A DNA stretch of 64,000 nucleotides from Flavobacteriales bacterium UBA6770 (GCA_905181875.1 CAJIZH010000002.1:62001-126000); one strand, 5' to 3'; shown: positions 26,065 to 34,884, counted from the first letter of the stretch. Program-made: numbers and translations. The notes: generated by a model not told the origin, from the sequence alone.

Positions 26065-26667
26065 GTGGCCAACCAAAGTCCACATAATTTCTGGAGTAGT
26101 TTAAAGGTTGAGCGCGATAAGGCGGTATTTGCTGATGAGTTCTACAGTAATGTCTTCGAAGTAGAAAATATTATCCGATTCGATACGGAAAGTGAACGAG
26201 ATATTGACTTTCAAAGGGCTGACATCGATGTTCAACTGCATGCATGGGAAAGACACTCCAATGTATCTGAAAAGTTTAGAGCTATCGACTATAACGATTT
26301 ATATATTGAATTGTACAGCATGTATCCCAATGTAAAAGGTTGGATGCAGAACAGTTCGGCTGATCATTTAGCCTACTTCTTCCCTACTCGTTTGATTTGG
26401 ATAGATAAAAAAGAACTTATCAGAGCTTTTGAAACTCATGTATTATCCAATATTAATGCTGCCAAGATTGAAGAGCTACAGACTAATTATCAGCAGCAAA
26501 ATGGGAGCTTAACAGATGAAATATCAATAAACTCAAGCAGTCACAAAGTGCGCTATATAAAAGCCTACAATAAGACAAAATCAAAAGATTGGGATACTAT
26601 TGGACTGAGTTTACCTTTTGATTTACTGGAAGCTATCGGAATGAAACTAAAAGTGTACGCACTATAA
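26065..26667 (+). CDS. Hypothetical protein, possible PD-(D/E)XK-type nuclease
   Basis: 200 residues with a GTG start three bases after the preceding stop. No signal peptide or membrane segment. The pattern ERDIDFQRADIDVQLHAWER, then NVSEKFRAIDYNDLYIELYS, then GWMQNSSADHLAYFFPTRLIWIDKKEL resembles predicted nuclease-like proteins found in phages and plasmids, in which DxD and EK motifs precede a GW..ADY segment. That is memory-based resemblance, not a proven match. It ends six bases from the end of a convergent DNA methyltransferase gene, which makes a restriction-type partnership worth testing. It may equally be an unrelated cytoplasmic protein. Confidence 0.6.
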   Translation: MANQSPHNFWSSLKVERDKAVFADEFYSNVFEVENIIRFDTESERDIDFQRADIDVQLHAWERHSNVSEKFRAIDYNDLYIELYSMYPNVKGWMQNSSADHLAYFFPTRLIWIDKKELIRAFETHVLSNINAAKIEELQTNYQQQNGSLTDEISINSSSHKVRYIKAYNKTKSKDWDTIGLSLPFDLLEAIGMKLKVYAL

Positions 26668-26673
26668 AAGCAA

Positions 26674-27387
26674 CTATAATGCAGCTAACCTTCCCTCTGC
26701 AAATTCTAAATAAGTAGGATTCATTTCGAAACCAATAAAATCTCTTTTGAGCATTTTAGCTGCCACAGCAGTTGTACCTGAACCCATAAATGGATCCAAA
26801 ATTAGGTCACCTTCATTCGAGCTAATCTCTATATAGGGAACACAAACTTTCAATGGTTTTTGGGTTTTGTGTTTGGTTCTTTCTTTCCCCATGCAAATCG
26901 GAGTTTGAATAAAGTTGTGCATTTCATTCACATGTTTATGGTTCCATGTCTTTGGAGTTCCTTTACTAAAATGCACCATCATTTCCATGGAATTTGCATA
27001 CATTTTTCTGGTATAAATAGCTGGAAACGGATTCGTCTTGTGCCAGTGAATCACCTTTCTAAAGTTGAATCCTACTTTCTCGACAATTCTATTGATGTAC
27101 GAAACAAAATCATCCCCACAGAACAAGTATCCTGCACCTCCCGTTTTTGTGACTCTATAGCACTCCAACATCACCTCTTCTAAAAATTGCAAGTACTCTT
27201 CTTCAGATTTGTAACCGTCAAATTCAAATTCAGTAACTACATCCTTATGGTTTTTCAACGCTTTTAAGTTCTTGGCTCTAAACTGGTAATAAGGAGGATC
27301 AGTAAACACCAAGTCTACCGAATCATCATCAATTTTTTTCAAGCCTTCAAGGCAAGATTCCAAATATATTTTGTTGAGTTCAAGCAT
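26674..27387 (-). CDS. DNA methyltransferase (amino-methylating, DPPY type)
   Basis: 237 residues. The catalytic motif IV is VDLVFTDPPYYQF near residue 30. The SAM-binding motif comes at the C-terminal side (DLILDPFMGSGTTAVAAKML), preceded by KTQKPLKVCVPYIEISSNEGD. This is the beta-class order of N4-cytosine or N6-adenine DNA methyltransferases; the target sequence cannot be deduced. It is the last gene of the minus-strand run DUF819 - holin-like - M1 peptidase - methyltransferase, three bases after the M1 stop. No classical restriction enzyme is adjacent except the uncharacterised gene at 26065, which faces it. Confidence 0.93.
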   Translation of the reverse strand: MLELNKIYLESCLEGLKKIDDDSVDLVFTDPPYYQFRAKNLKALKNHKDVVTEFEFDGYKSEEEYLQFLEEVMLECYRVTKTGGAGYLFCGDDFVSYINRIVEKVGFNFRKVIHWHKTNPFPAIYTRKMYANSMEMMVHFSKGTPKTWNHKHVNEMHNFIQTPICMGKERTKHKTQKPLKVCVPYIEISSNEGDLILDPFMGSGTTAVAAKMLKRDFIGFEMNPTYLEFAEGRLAAL

Positions 27388-27390
27388 TAA

Positions 27391-29805
27391 TTATTTCTTC
27401 GTTTCAACTAAAAACCGTTTGATCCTAGCTTTTTGTTCTTCTGATGTTTCAAACGAGTTTACTGTTTTCTCCACCAGCTCTTTGTAGTCTGAATTGTAAA
27501 AATGTCGAATTAAAATACCGCAAGACTTCGATAGTTTCCAGTTTGCTTTCTGAACTCCAAAACAAAGATTTATGATCAGCTGTTCGTTGCAAAAGCTCAA
27601 TCTTTTCAAAGCCGCTATAGCCTTCTGACGCGTTATAAAATCAAACGAATTAGAGGTGTAATCCACCAGTTCATCATACAGCACTTGTTCTTTACTTTTT
27701 CCAGCCTTTATTTCTAACCACTGAATTCTAACATTTTTACCTCGTGTACCAACAACGCCTTCGGTTTGCTCCAGATAGTAATCGGTGTTTTCCTTGAAAT
27801 TCATGACTCCGCGAACCAATGCGATTTGAATTACATCATACGATTTAGCATGCAGTAAAGCTGTTATTGCAGATTCATATTCACCGGATATACTTGCCCA
27901 ACTCGACAACACAGTCTTCTGCAATTGTGGTGTTCCTTTTTCCACCAGCCAATTCACTTCCTTTTTTACATTTACACCTGCTTTTATTAACTGATTCAAG
28001 GCCTCTGCTTGCGTATAATAATATTGTTCTTTAGAAAATACTGCTCGTAAAACTTGCTCTTTTTTCTTCATTGAAACCAATCGCAATGCAACTAAGGCCT
28101 CATAACGGTCTAACATGTTATTTGCATTACTGGCTTGAGTCAATAGCCATTCCAACGGACGCTCGAAGTTCATTTGCTTCAGGATTTCTTGATTCGGATC
28201 AAACAATACATAGCTTATTTTTTCCTTGCCCTTTATTTCTAGTTGAAAGGTGTCTTTGTGATTTTTCAACCAAAATTGCTTTCGTGCTTTTTTTCCAGAC
28301 TCAAAATAAATCTCCACCCATACCGGCATTTTAAAGGTCGCCACCAACGGAGTTGTGTCTTGGAGTTGCTCGACAAAAAGATCATAGGTTCCCGCTTTTT
28401 TATTGATGCTAAAATCTACCTGTAAATGAGGTTCTCCACCTTTGCTTACCCACTGATCTATAAACCAACCAATTTCTTGTCCGGTAGTATCGTGAAAAGC
28501 ATCAATCAAGTCTTGTGTGTTTGCATTTTGGAATTGATGGTCTTTCAGGTATTTCTGCAATCCCATTCTAAACTCCTCGTCTCCAACAACATAACGCAAC
28601 ATTTTAAGCACATAACTTCCTTTCAGATAATGCCGACTGCTGTTTGCCTGTGAATGCCCTACTCCTCGATGATCGCTGTGACCTGCCTTTAGGGAAGCAA
28701 CTTGATTTTCAAACATCATTCTGCGAAATTCATCATCACCAAAAACATGACCACTGGTCAAGCAATGAAAGTAAGTTGCAAAGCTTTCATGCAACCAATG
28801 GTGTGCTGGACTTCGACTAGTAACCAAATCTCCAAACCATTGGTGAGCCAATTCGTGTCCATTTACATAGACATAGTTTGCATCGTTAAAGGATTTATCA
28901 TCTACACAAAAGAAGTCGCCAAAAATGGTGGCAGAGGTGTTTTCCATTGCACCATACGGAAAATCTTGTACCGGAATTTGAGAATATTTACCCCAAGGAT
29001 AAGGAACACCAATCTCTGTTTCCAAGAAATCAAAAATCTTTTTCGAATATCTATAAGTAGGCTCTAGTGTCTCTTTTTGTTTGGGGTAATAATATTGGTT
29101 CAATAAAATTCCTGATGTGGATCGCTCTTGGTTTATAGCGTAATCCCCTATTCCAATCATCATTAAGTAAGGGGAATGCGGTTTTTCCATTTGGTACAAC
29201 CATATTAAATTTCCATCACCATCAGGCTCTGAAGCAAGTAAAAGCCCATTAGAAAGAACTTTATATTTTGAATTAAAATTAATTCCAATCGTGGTTGTAA
29301 TTTTATCCGTCATATCATCGAACAGCGGCACCCAGTTCCGATTATCAATTCCTTGACCTTGCGTCCAAATTTGTTTCCTACTCCTTCCTGTTGGATCATC
29401 CCAACCAATAAAGTACATTCCTCTTTTTGGTTTTGCCGAATAGCTAATGACTAACAGATGCACAGAGTTTAAGACCAGTGCAGAGTCAAATCGAAATACG
29501 ATTCCCTTTTTTGAAACTTCATATAATACTGGCTTTCCGTCAAATTGACAAGAGACAATAGTCATATTAATCCCGTCTAAAAACAAGGAATCTACATTTG
29601 ATCGAAGTACATTAAATCGATGCACTACATTACCGATAATCTTTCCTGAATCGGGCTGAAAGCTGACCATAAGATTCATATCCTCAAAATCGACAAATCG
29701 CTCTCTAGGAAAACGATTCATATCATCCAAGTAGCACAGTGTGTCTTGTGCGCTTATCGGAATACAACTGATTAAACCGATTACAATTACTAATAGTCTT
29801 TTCAA
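27391..29805 (-). CDS. M1 family metallopeptidase (exported aminopeptidase)
   Basis: 804 residues with signal peptide (MKRLLVIVIGLISCIPISAQ). The zinc site is VNGHELAHQWFGD near residue 315, with the third ligand 18 residues later in WLHESFATYFH. The substrate-recognition motif FPYGAMENTSATIF precedes it. A HEAT-like helical C-terminus follows (RYEALVALRLVSMKKKEQVLRA). It should release N-terminal amino acids from peptides in the periplasm or outside the cell. The start overlaps the upstream holin-like gene by four bases. Confidence 0.95.
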   Translation of the reverse strand: MKRLLVIVIGLISCIPISAQDTLCYLDDMNRFPRERFVDFEDMNLMVSFQPDSGKIIGNVVHRFNVLRSNVDSLFLDGINMTIVSCQFDGKPVLYEVSKKGIVFRFDSALVLNSVHLLVISYSAKPKRGMYFIGWDDPTGRSRKQIWTQGQGIDNRNWVPLFDDMTDKITTTIGINFNSKYKVLSNGLLLASEPDGDGNLIWLYQMEKPHSPYLMMIGIGDYAINQERSTSGILLNQYYYPKQKETLEPTYRYSKKIFDFLETEIGVPYPWGKYSQIPVQDFPYGAMENTSATIFGDFFCVDDKSFNDANYVYVNGHELAHQWFGDLVTSRSPAHHWLHESFATYFHCLTSGHVFGDDEFRRMMFENQVASLKAGHSDHRGVGHSQANSSRHYLKGSYVLKMLRYVVGDEEFRMGLQKYLKDHQFQNANTQDLIDAFHDTTGQEIGWFIDQWVSKGGEPHLQVDFSINKKAGTYDLFVEQLQDTTPLVATFKMPVWVEIYFESGKKARKQFWLKNHKDTFQLEIKGKEKISYVLFDPNQEILKQMNFERPLEWLLTQASNANNMLDRYEALVALRLVSMKKKEQVLRAVFSKEQYYYTQAEALNQLIKAGVNVKKEVNWLVEKGTPQLQKTVLSSWASISGEYESAITALLHAKSYDVIQIALVRGVMNFKENTDYYLEQTEGVVGTRGKNVRIQWLEIKAGKSKEQVLYDELVDYTSNSFDFITRQKAIAALKRLSFCNEQLIINLCFGVQKANWKLSKSCGILIRHFYNSDYKELVEKTVNSFETSEEQKARIKRFLVETKK

Positions 29806-30161
29806 TTTAATGCTTGTTTATTTTTAGATGTGCCTTTATTTCCCATCAGACTATTTAATACTGAAAGTAGAAAACTTAATAATATCGCCCACCAAAAACT
29901 GTCAATTTCAAAACCGTCAACGGCATAATCAGCTAAAAGGAGTATTAGCGCATTGATAGCAAATAAGAACAGTCCAAATGTTATTATAGTAGCAGGAAGC
30001 GTAAGAATAATCAATAGGGGCTTAACAATCACATTAAAAATCGACAATACAATTGCCACAACAATAGCAGTCCAAAAATTATCTACCTCAACTCCAGGAA
30101 GAATGTAAGCAGCAATAACTACTGCAACTGAAGAAATTATTGTTCGAGTAAACCAGTTCAT
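29802..30161 (-). CDS. Small four-helix membrane protein of the phage-holin-like (Phage_holin_4_2) family
   Basis: 119 residues, mostly membrane. Four hydrophobic segments are separated by short turns (RTIISSVAVVIAAYILPGVEV, FWTAIVVAIVLSIFNVIVKPLLIILTLPATIITFGLFLFAINALILLLADY, SFWWAILLSFLLSVLNSLM). The pattern LSIFNVIVKPLLIILTLP is characteristic of this family, which despite its name is chromosomal and widespread, with no known lysis role. It sits nine bases after DUF819 and overlaps the M1 peptidase. Confidence 0.9.
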   Translation of the reverse strand: MNWFTRTIISSVAVVIAAYILPGVEVDNFWTAIVVAIVLSIFNVIVKPLLIILTLPATIITFGLFLFAINALILLLADYAVDGFEIDSFWWAILLSFLLSVLNSLMGNKGTSKNKQALN

Positions 30162-30170
30162 AATGTCAAT

Positions 30171-31523
30171 TTAGCTTGCCGCAGCAAGTTCTAAGAGTAT
30201 TGTGCATGCAATTGCTGCAACTGTTCCAACGGCGTAGCCCACAACTGCCAATAACACACCTACTGTGGCTAAAGAAGGATGAAACGCCGATGCTACAATC
30301 GGCGCCGAAGCGGCTCCACCAACATTTGCTTGACTTCCAACTGCTAAGAAAAAATAAGGTGCTTTTATCAATTTAGCCACCAGTATCAATAATCCAGCAT
30401 GTATGGTCATCCAAACCAATCCAATGGCAATCAATCCCACGTTATCAAATATCATAGCTAGGTCCATTTTCATTCCAATGGTTGCTACCAAAATGTAGAT
30501 AAATACACTTCCAAACTTACTGGCACCTGCACCTTCATAGTTTTTGGCTTTTGTAAATGATAATAGCACAGCAATTATAGTCGAGATACTAATCATCCAA
30601 AAGAAACTAGAAGAAAGAAAGGTAAACATGTTTCTTGTAGTAATCGATTCTATACCCGCAACCAAGTCACCAAAAAATGGAGCCAAAAAGCCTGACCCAA
30701 TATGTGCAAAGCTGACTGTTCCAAAACCAATTGCGGCAATAATCATCATATCTGTAAGCGTTGGAGTGCGTTTTACACCTTCAGAAAATTTTGACATTTT
30801 CTCTTTCAATTCTTCAATCGAAGAATTATCGGCATTTAACCATTTGTCAATTTTGTCAGATTTTCCAATTCCAATAAGGAGGATAGCCATCCAGATATTA
30901 GCTATAACAATATCCACGAATACCATTCCTCCATACAGTTTTTGATTGTAACCATAAATCTCAAGCATTGCCGTTTGATTTGCACCACCACCAATCCAGC
31001 TTCCTGCAAGGGTTGACAAACCTCTCCAAACTGCATCAGGACCAACCCCTCCAACAGTTTCTGGAGAAACCATAGATATCAAAAGAATGGCTATTGGACC
31101 GCCAATTACAATCCCTAAAGTTCCTGTAAAAAACATGACCAATGCTTTCCAACCTAAATTAAAAACTGCTTTTAAATCAATGCTCAATGTCATGAGTACC
31201 AAAGCTGCTGGTAGTAAATATCGGCTAGCCATAAAGTAAAGCTTACCCCCAGTCATTATTGGCTCACCTTTCGAGTCCAACATTGGTTCCCCTAATTCAT
31301 TGAGTACATTCCATTCCGGAGCTATTATGCCCATTGTGGTGAATACTGCAGGCACCATGTAGGCAATAAATAGACCTGGAACTATTTTATAAAATTTACT
31401 CCAAAATCCAGATTTGATAGACTCACTATAGAAAATGAGGCCTAGAGCCAACATTAGGAGTCCAAAAGCCTGTGTATCCTTTAATAAAAATGGTTCTGCT
31501 ATTATTGAAATTTCTTCACCCAT
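30171..31523 (-). CDS. DUF819 family integral membrane protein (putative transporter)
   Basis: 450 residues with about 11-12 hydrophobic segments. Family-type motifs include YMVPAVFTTMGIIAPEW near the N-terminus, GGPIAILLISMVSPETVGGVGPDAVWRGLSTLAGSWIGGGANQTAM in the middle, and FFLAVGSQANVGGAASAPIVASAFHPSLATVGVLLAVVGYAVG near the end. The related glycine-rich repeats suggest an internally duplicated secondary transporter. The substrate is unknown. It is the first gene of a four-gene minus operon (DUF819, holin-like, M1 peptidase, DNA methyltransferase). Peptidase plus transporter might serve peptide or amino-acid use, but that is inference. Confidence 0.92.
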   Translation of the reverse strand: MGEEISIIAEPFLLKDTQAFGLLMLALGLIFYSESIKSGFWSKFYKIVPGLFIAYMVPAVFTTMGIIAPEWNVLNELGEPMLDSKGEPIMTGGKLYFMASRYLLPAALVLMTLSIDLKAVFNLGWKALVMFFTGTLGIVIGGPIAILLISMVSPETVGGVGPDAVWRGLSTLAGSWIGGGANQTAMLEIYGYNQKLYGGMVFVDIVIANIWMAILLIGIGKSDKIDKWLNADNSSIEELKEKMSKFSEGVKRTPTLTDMMIIAAIGFGTVSFAHIGSGFLAPFFGDLVAGIESITTRNMFTFLSSSFFWMISISTIIAVLLSFTKAKNYEGAGASKFGSVFIYILVATIGMKMDLAMIFDNVGLIAIGLVWMTIHAGLLILVAKLIKAPYFFLAVGSQANVGGAASAPIVASAFHPSLATVGVLLAVVGYAVGTVAAIACTILLELAAAS

Positions 31524-31931
31524 TGCGAAACTCTAAAGTTTAAAAAATGAAATCGTCCTTAAGCCGTAAAGAAATAAAATTCTAGGGAGAATAGTGCAGT
31601 TGTACACTTCCATTCTTCAACGCTTTGTTAACGTTCGCTGCAACAGATTTTATTGTTGCGCTATTAATGATTTTTAGCTTTATGACTAAATAGGTAATTA
31701 CAAAATGAACATTGAATGTAGAAGAGTATTCCTAACAACGGAATTTAAAGAAAGGCACCTGTCACAAGTAATTCATGCAGCGATGGAAAGCAAAATTACT
31801 AGCTCTTTAGATTAAATATATTTGTGTTTGCTATAAGCCTGATATATCTACCGGTAGATATATCCAATTGTTTGTGTATAATATCGATTAAGAAAATGCG
31901 TTGACAAACTTTTAACCTAAGATTAGAAAAC
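31524..31931 (+). other. Intergenic region with divergent promoters and a perfect palindrome
   Basis: About 408 bases between the divergent DUF819 and lipoprotein genes. It contains a 36-codon open frame (31705-31815, beginning MNIECRRVFLTTEF) with no recognisable relatives, and the 24-base palindrome described separately. Confidence 0.4.
31841..31864. repeat. Perfect 24-bp palindrome, possible operator
   Basis: GATATATCTACC/GGTAGATATATC is an uninterrupted perfect palindrome 68 bases before the lipoprotein start. It has no loop and no following T-run, so it is a better candidate for a dimeric regulator site than a terminator. No second copy was noticed in the window. Confidence 0.6.
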
Positions 31932-32300
31932 ATGAAGAAGATTCTAAAATTATCATTTATAGCAATTTGTCTCTTATCACTTACGAACTGTAACAAAGAA
32001 GAAATAGAGAATGTAGTCAGTAAGGTAGACGTAACTATCAATAATTTTGATGACTATGAACTTGATTTAATGTTCTCAGGGGATGAAGAAGGGGCAACTA
32101 TCAAGACTCAAGCGCAACATTTTCAAAAAAGTGAATTGATTAGAGACTCAAGCACAAATTGGAGTGTAGTTTATAAATATGAGCCTCTTCCAAACTATGC
32201 TGGAATGGACTTTGTTGAAATTGAAACTTGCACTGGAGGTGAGTCAACTGGATGTTCCAATGTTGAAATTGTGAGAATTAATTTCACAATAACTAATTGA
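31932..32300 (+). CDS. Small putative lipoprotein of unknown function
   Basis: 122 residues. The N-terminus MKKILKLSFIAICLLSLTNC has a lipobox-like end with Cys at about residue 20, so the protein is probably lipid-anchored in the envelope. The rest is acidic and beta-prone (VDVTINNFDDYELDLMFSGDE, SSTNWSVVYKYEPLPN, CTGGESTGCSNVEIVRINFTI). The two later cysteines could pair. I do not recognise a family. It is preceded by the 24-bp palindrome and followed by a structured repeat before the AraC gene. Confidence 0.65.
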   Translation: MKKILKLSFIAICLLSLTNCNKEEIENVVSKVDVTINNFDDYELDLMFSGDEEGATIKTQAQHFQKSELIRDSSTNWSVVYKYEPLPNYAGMDFVEIETCTGGESTGCSNVEIVRINFTITN

Positions 32301-32319
32301 AAACTACACAAAACAAAAC

Positions 32320-32353
32320 CTATACGCAATACCCTTCGGGATACTGCGCATAG
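32320..32353. repeat. Structured intergenic repeat, copy 1 (hairpin with TTCG/CGAA loop)
   Basis: CTATACGCAATACCC-TTCG-GGATACTGCGCATAG folds into a 15-pair stem. On the plus strand three pairs are A-C mismatches, but on the minus strand all three become G-U wobbles, so a minus-strand RNA or single strand would pair throughout. Its core ACCCTTCGGGATACTG recurs exactly at 39082-39097. Confidence 0.6.
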
Positions 32354-32383
32354 CCAAACCGCAGCGTACGTAGGCAATTAAAA

Positions 32384-33265
32384 ATGAACACCGTTAAAAC
32401 ATATCAAAAAGTTAATTCTTCAAATGAAAATGTAAGTTTTGGAATTGCCAAAATGGAGGATGTTTTTATTAGAGGAAGTGGAAAAGTTGATGAGCCCCAC
32501 AGACACGATTTTTTCACGGTATTAGTGGTCAATAAAGCTAAAGGGATACATAAAATTGATTTTAACGCCTATGATTTGGGTAATAATCAAATTTATTTTG
32601 TGTCTCCCGGTCAAGTACACCAAGTAATTGAGGAGGAGCCTAGCATAGGTTATGCTATGACATTTTCCTCACAATTCTTAATTGAGAATTCTATTCAATT
32701 GTCGTTTATTGAGGGGCTCAATCTTTTTCATGATTACGGACAAAGCCCACCCTTATCACCCAATAATGAGCAGTTTAAGAAGTTAGATACCTATGCTAGT
32801 GAAGTACTAAACTTATTCAATAACTCATCAAAAATGAAAGAACTCTCAATTGGTTCTTTTTTAAAATTATTTTTAATTGAGTGCAACAATCTATCTTCTA
32901 TTAACCCGGTAGAATCAAATTCTGACACCACAGAAAATTACATTATCACTGAGTTTAAGAAACAAGTCAATGAATCTTATAAAACGGAACATTCGATAAG
33001 CTATTATGCAAATCAATTACATGTTACACCAGATCATTTAAACCGAATAATTAAAAGTACGATTGGTAAAACAGCAAAAGAATACATTCAATCCAGAATT
33101 ATAACTGAAGCCAAAAGACTTTTGTATTTCTCAAAGCTCTCTAATAAAGAAATTGGATTTGAACTAAGTTTTAACGAACCAGCAAACTTCAGTGCATTTT
33201 TTAAAAAATGCACTGGTTTATCTCCTTCAAATTTCCAAAAAAAAGAGGTTTTACCTTCGGAATAA
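32384..33265 (+). CDS. AraC family transcriptional regulator with cupin sensor domain
   Basis: 293 residues. The N-terminal cupin-like part has DEPHRHDFFTVLVVNKAKG and QIYFVSPGQVHQVIEEE. The C-terminal AraC domain has two helix-turn-helix units: HSISYYANQLHVTPDHLNRIIKSTIGKTAKEYIQSRIITEAKRLL, then LSNKEIGFELSFNEPANFSAFFKKCTGLSPSNFQKK. It probably controls the pirin and nitroreductase genes immediately downstream, though no operator was identified. The hairpin repeat ends 30 bases before its ATG. Confidence 0.93.
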   Translation: MNTVKTYQKVNSSNENVSFGIAKMEDVFIRGSGKVDEPHRHDFFTVLVVNKAKGIHKIDFNAYDLGNNQIYFVSPGQVHQVIEEEPSIGYAMTFSSQFLIENSIQLSFIEGLNLFHDYGQSPPLSPNNEQFKKLDTYASEVLNLFNNSSKMKELSIGSFLKLFLIECNNLSSINPVESNSDTTENYIITEFKKQVNESYKTEHSISYYANQLHVTPDHLNRIIKSTIGKTAKEYIQSRIITEAKRLLYFSKLSNKEIGFELSFNEPANFSAFFKKCTGLSPSNFQKKEVLPSE

Positions 33266-33359
33266 ACCCATATCGGATTTTCATAAGTTAATCCCGATTT
33301 CTTATATCCCCCACCTGTTTATGTTGTGAGAGATTCGTACTGTAATAAAAAACAAGTTT

Positions 33360-34238
33360 ATGGACCGCAAAGATTTTATCACAAAGTCAATTTTAGCCAG
33401 TGCAATTGGAGCTATAGCTCCTCATTTATTGATCGCAGCTAATGTTAAACAAGCAGAATCGACTTATGATAAGTTGATTAAAAAAGTAGGTTTTAATCAT
33501 TTACCTAATAAAGAATATAAAACTATGAATACTGTAATTCACAAAGCAGAAACAAGAGGAAATGCGAATCACGGTTGGTTAAACTCGAACCATACCTTCA
33601 GTTTTGCTAATTACCACAATCCTGAAAGAATGAATTTCGGCGTACTTCGAGTCTTAAATGACGATAGAGTGCAAGCAGGTATGGGATTTGGAACGCACCC
33701 TCACGACAATATGGAAATTATCTCTATTCCACTAGAAGGTGATTTGGAGCATAAAGACAGTATAGGAAATGTCGCAGTAATCAAAGAAGGAGACGTTCAA
33801 GTATTAAGTGCAGGAACTGGTATAACACATTCCGAATACAATAAAAATAAAGACAAAGAAGTGAAATTTCTTCAAATTTGGGTATTTCCGAAAGAGAAAA
33901 ACGTAAGCCCACGTTATGATCAGATTTCGATAAGAGATATAGAAAAGGAAAACAAATTTTACCAAGTACTCTCTCCTAGTAAAGAAGACCAAGGTGTATG
34001 GATAAATCAAGATGCATGGTTTAACCTTGGAAAGTTCACAAAAGGAAGTAGAGATCAATATAAAATTCAAAAACCTGGAAATGGGGTTTATGTTTTTGTA
34101 CTAGAAGGAGACGTTGAAATAAACGGGGAGCAACTTTCGCTGAGAGATGGAATGGGCATCTGGGACGCTGAAAGCATAAATTTAATGGCCAATAGCGATG
34201 CTCGTGTATTATTAATGGATGTACCAATGAACTTATAA
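33360..34238 (+). CDS. Pirin-family bicupin protein with an N-terminal export-like extension
   Basis: 292 residues. The pirin core begins at about residue 56 (MNTVIHKAETRGNANHGWLNSNHTFSFANYHNPERM) and has the metal-binding histidines in FGTHPHDNMEII and in GTGITHSEYN. Pirins are iron-binding proteins, and some act as quercetinases. Before the core lie 55 residues: MDRKDFITKSILASAIGAIAPHLLIAANVK, which looks like a signal sequence of the Tat-like kind but without a twin arginine. An alternative start at ATG 33525 would give an ordinary cytoplasmic pirin. It lies between the AraC gene and the nitroreductase gene, 16 bases before the latter. Confidence 0.9.
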   Translation: MDRKDFITKSILASAIGAIAPHLLIAANVKQAESTYDKLIKKVGFNHLPNKEYKTMNTVIHKAETRGNANHGWLNSNHTFSFANYHNPERMNFGVLRVLNDDRVQAGMGFGTHPHDNMEIISIPLEGDLEHKDSIGNVAVIKEGDVQVLSAGTGITHSEYNKNKDKEVKFLQIWVFPKEKNVSPRYDQISIRDIEKENKFYQVLSPSKEDQGVWINQDAWFNLGKFTKGSRDQYKIQKPGNGVYVFVLEGDVEINGEQLSLRDGMGIWDAESINLMANSDARVLLMDVPMNL

Positions 34239-34254
34239 ACTCAAAAAATAAATA

Positions 34255-34884
34255 ATGGAATTGATAGAAAATTTAAAATGGAGATATGCCACTAAGCAGT
34301 ATGACATTTCAAAAAAAGTAAAAGACACAGACCTAGAAAAAATAAAAGAAGCCATTCAACTGTCTGCGTCTTCTTATGGACTGCAGTTATTCAAAGTATT
34401 GAATATAGAAAACAAGTCTATCAGGGAAAAACTGAAACCAGCATCTTGGGGACAATCTCCAATAACTGATGCATCGCACCTTTTGGTATTCTGCAATTAC
34501 ACTGATACACAAGAAAAGCACATAGATGATTTCCTCAATTTAAAAGCTGAAGTACAAGGGTTAGAAATATCTGATTTAAAAGGATATGGAGACTTCATGA
34601 AGTCTAAAATGAAGGAAAAAAGCAGCGACGAAATAAGTAATTGGACGTCCAAGCAAACCTATTTGGCCCTGGCTAATGCTTTAAATGCTTGTGCGGAATT
34701 AAAAATTGACAGTACTCCCATCGAGGGCTTTGAACAGGATAAATACAATGAAATCTTAGGACTCAATGAAAAAGGTTTAGCAGCAAGTGTAGTTGTTGCA
34801 ATTGGTTATCGGAGCAACGATGATAACACCCAAAACGCTAAAAAAGTTAGAAAGCCATTAGCAGTTCTCTTTGAGGAAATCTAA
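34255..34884 (+). CDS. Nitroreductase family NAD(P)H-dependent oxidoreductase
   Basis: 209 residues. The start LIENLKWRYATKQYD is the FMN-phosphate-binding N-terminus typical of NfsB/NfnB-like enzymes. YGLQLFKVLNIENKSIREKL, SWGQSPITDASHLLVFCNY, KQTYLALANALNACAELKIDSTPIEGF and the final VAIGYRSNDDNTQNAKKVRKP complete the fold. It reduces nitro compounds or quinones with NAD(P)H. Together with pirin and AraC it suggests a response to quinones or other electrophiles. A decayed relative lies at 62074-62320. Confidence 0.94.
   Translation: MELIENLKWRYATKQYDISKKVKDTDLEKIKEAIQLSASSYGLQLFKVLNIENKSIREKLKPASWGQSPITDASHLLVFCNYTDTQEKHIDDFLNLKAEVQGLEISDLKGYGDFMKSKMKEKSSDEISNWTSKQTYLALANALNACAELKIDSTPIEGFEQDKYNEILGLNEKGLAASVVVAIGYRSNDDNTQNAKKVRKPLAVLFEEI

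Noticed and set aside
28071-29067. Plus-strand ORFs inside the M1 peptidase gene
   Set aside because: Shadows of a well-supported gene on the other strand.
29802-30161. Holin-like protein as sign of a prophage
   Set aside because: This family is chromosomal and common; no other phage genes are near, and it is inside a housekeeping-type operon.
31705-31815. 36-codon ORF MNIECRRVFLTTEF... between divergent genes
   Set aside because: No recognisable relatives, no ribosome site, and composition not distinct from neighbouring non-coding DNA.
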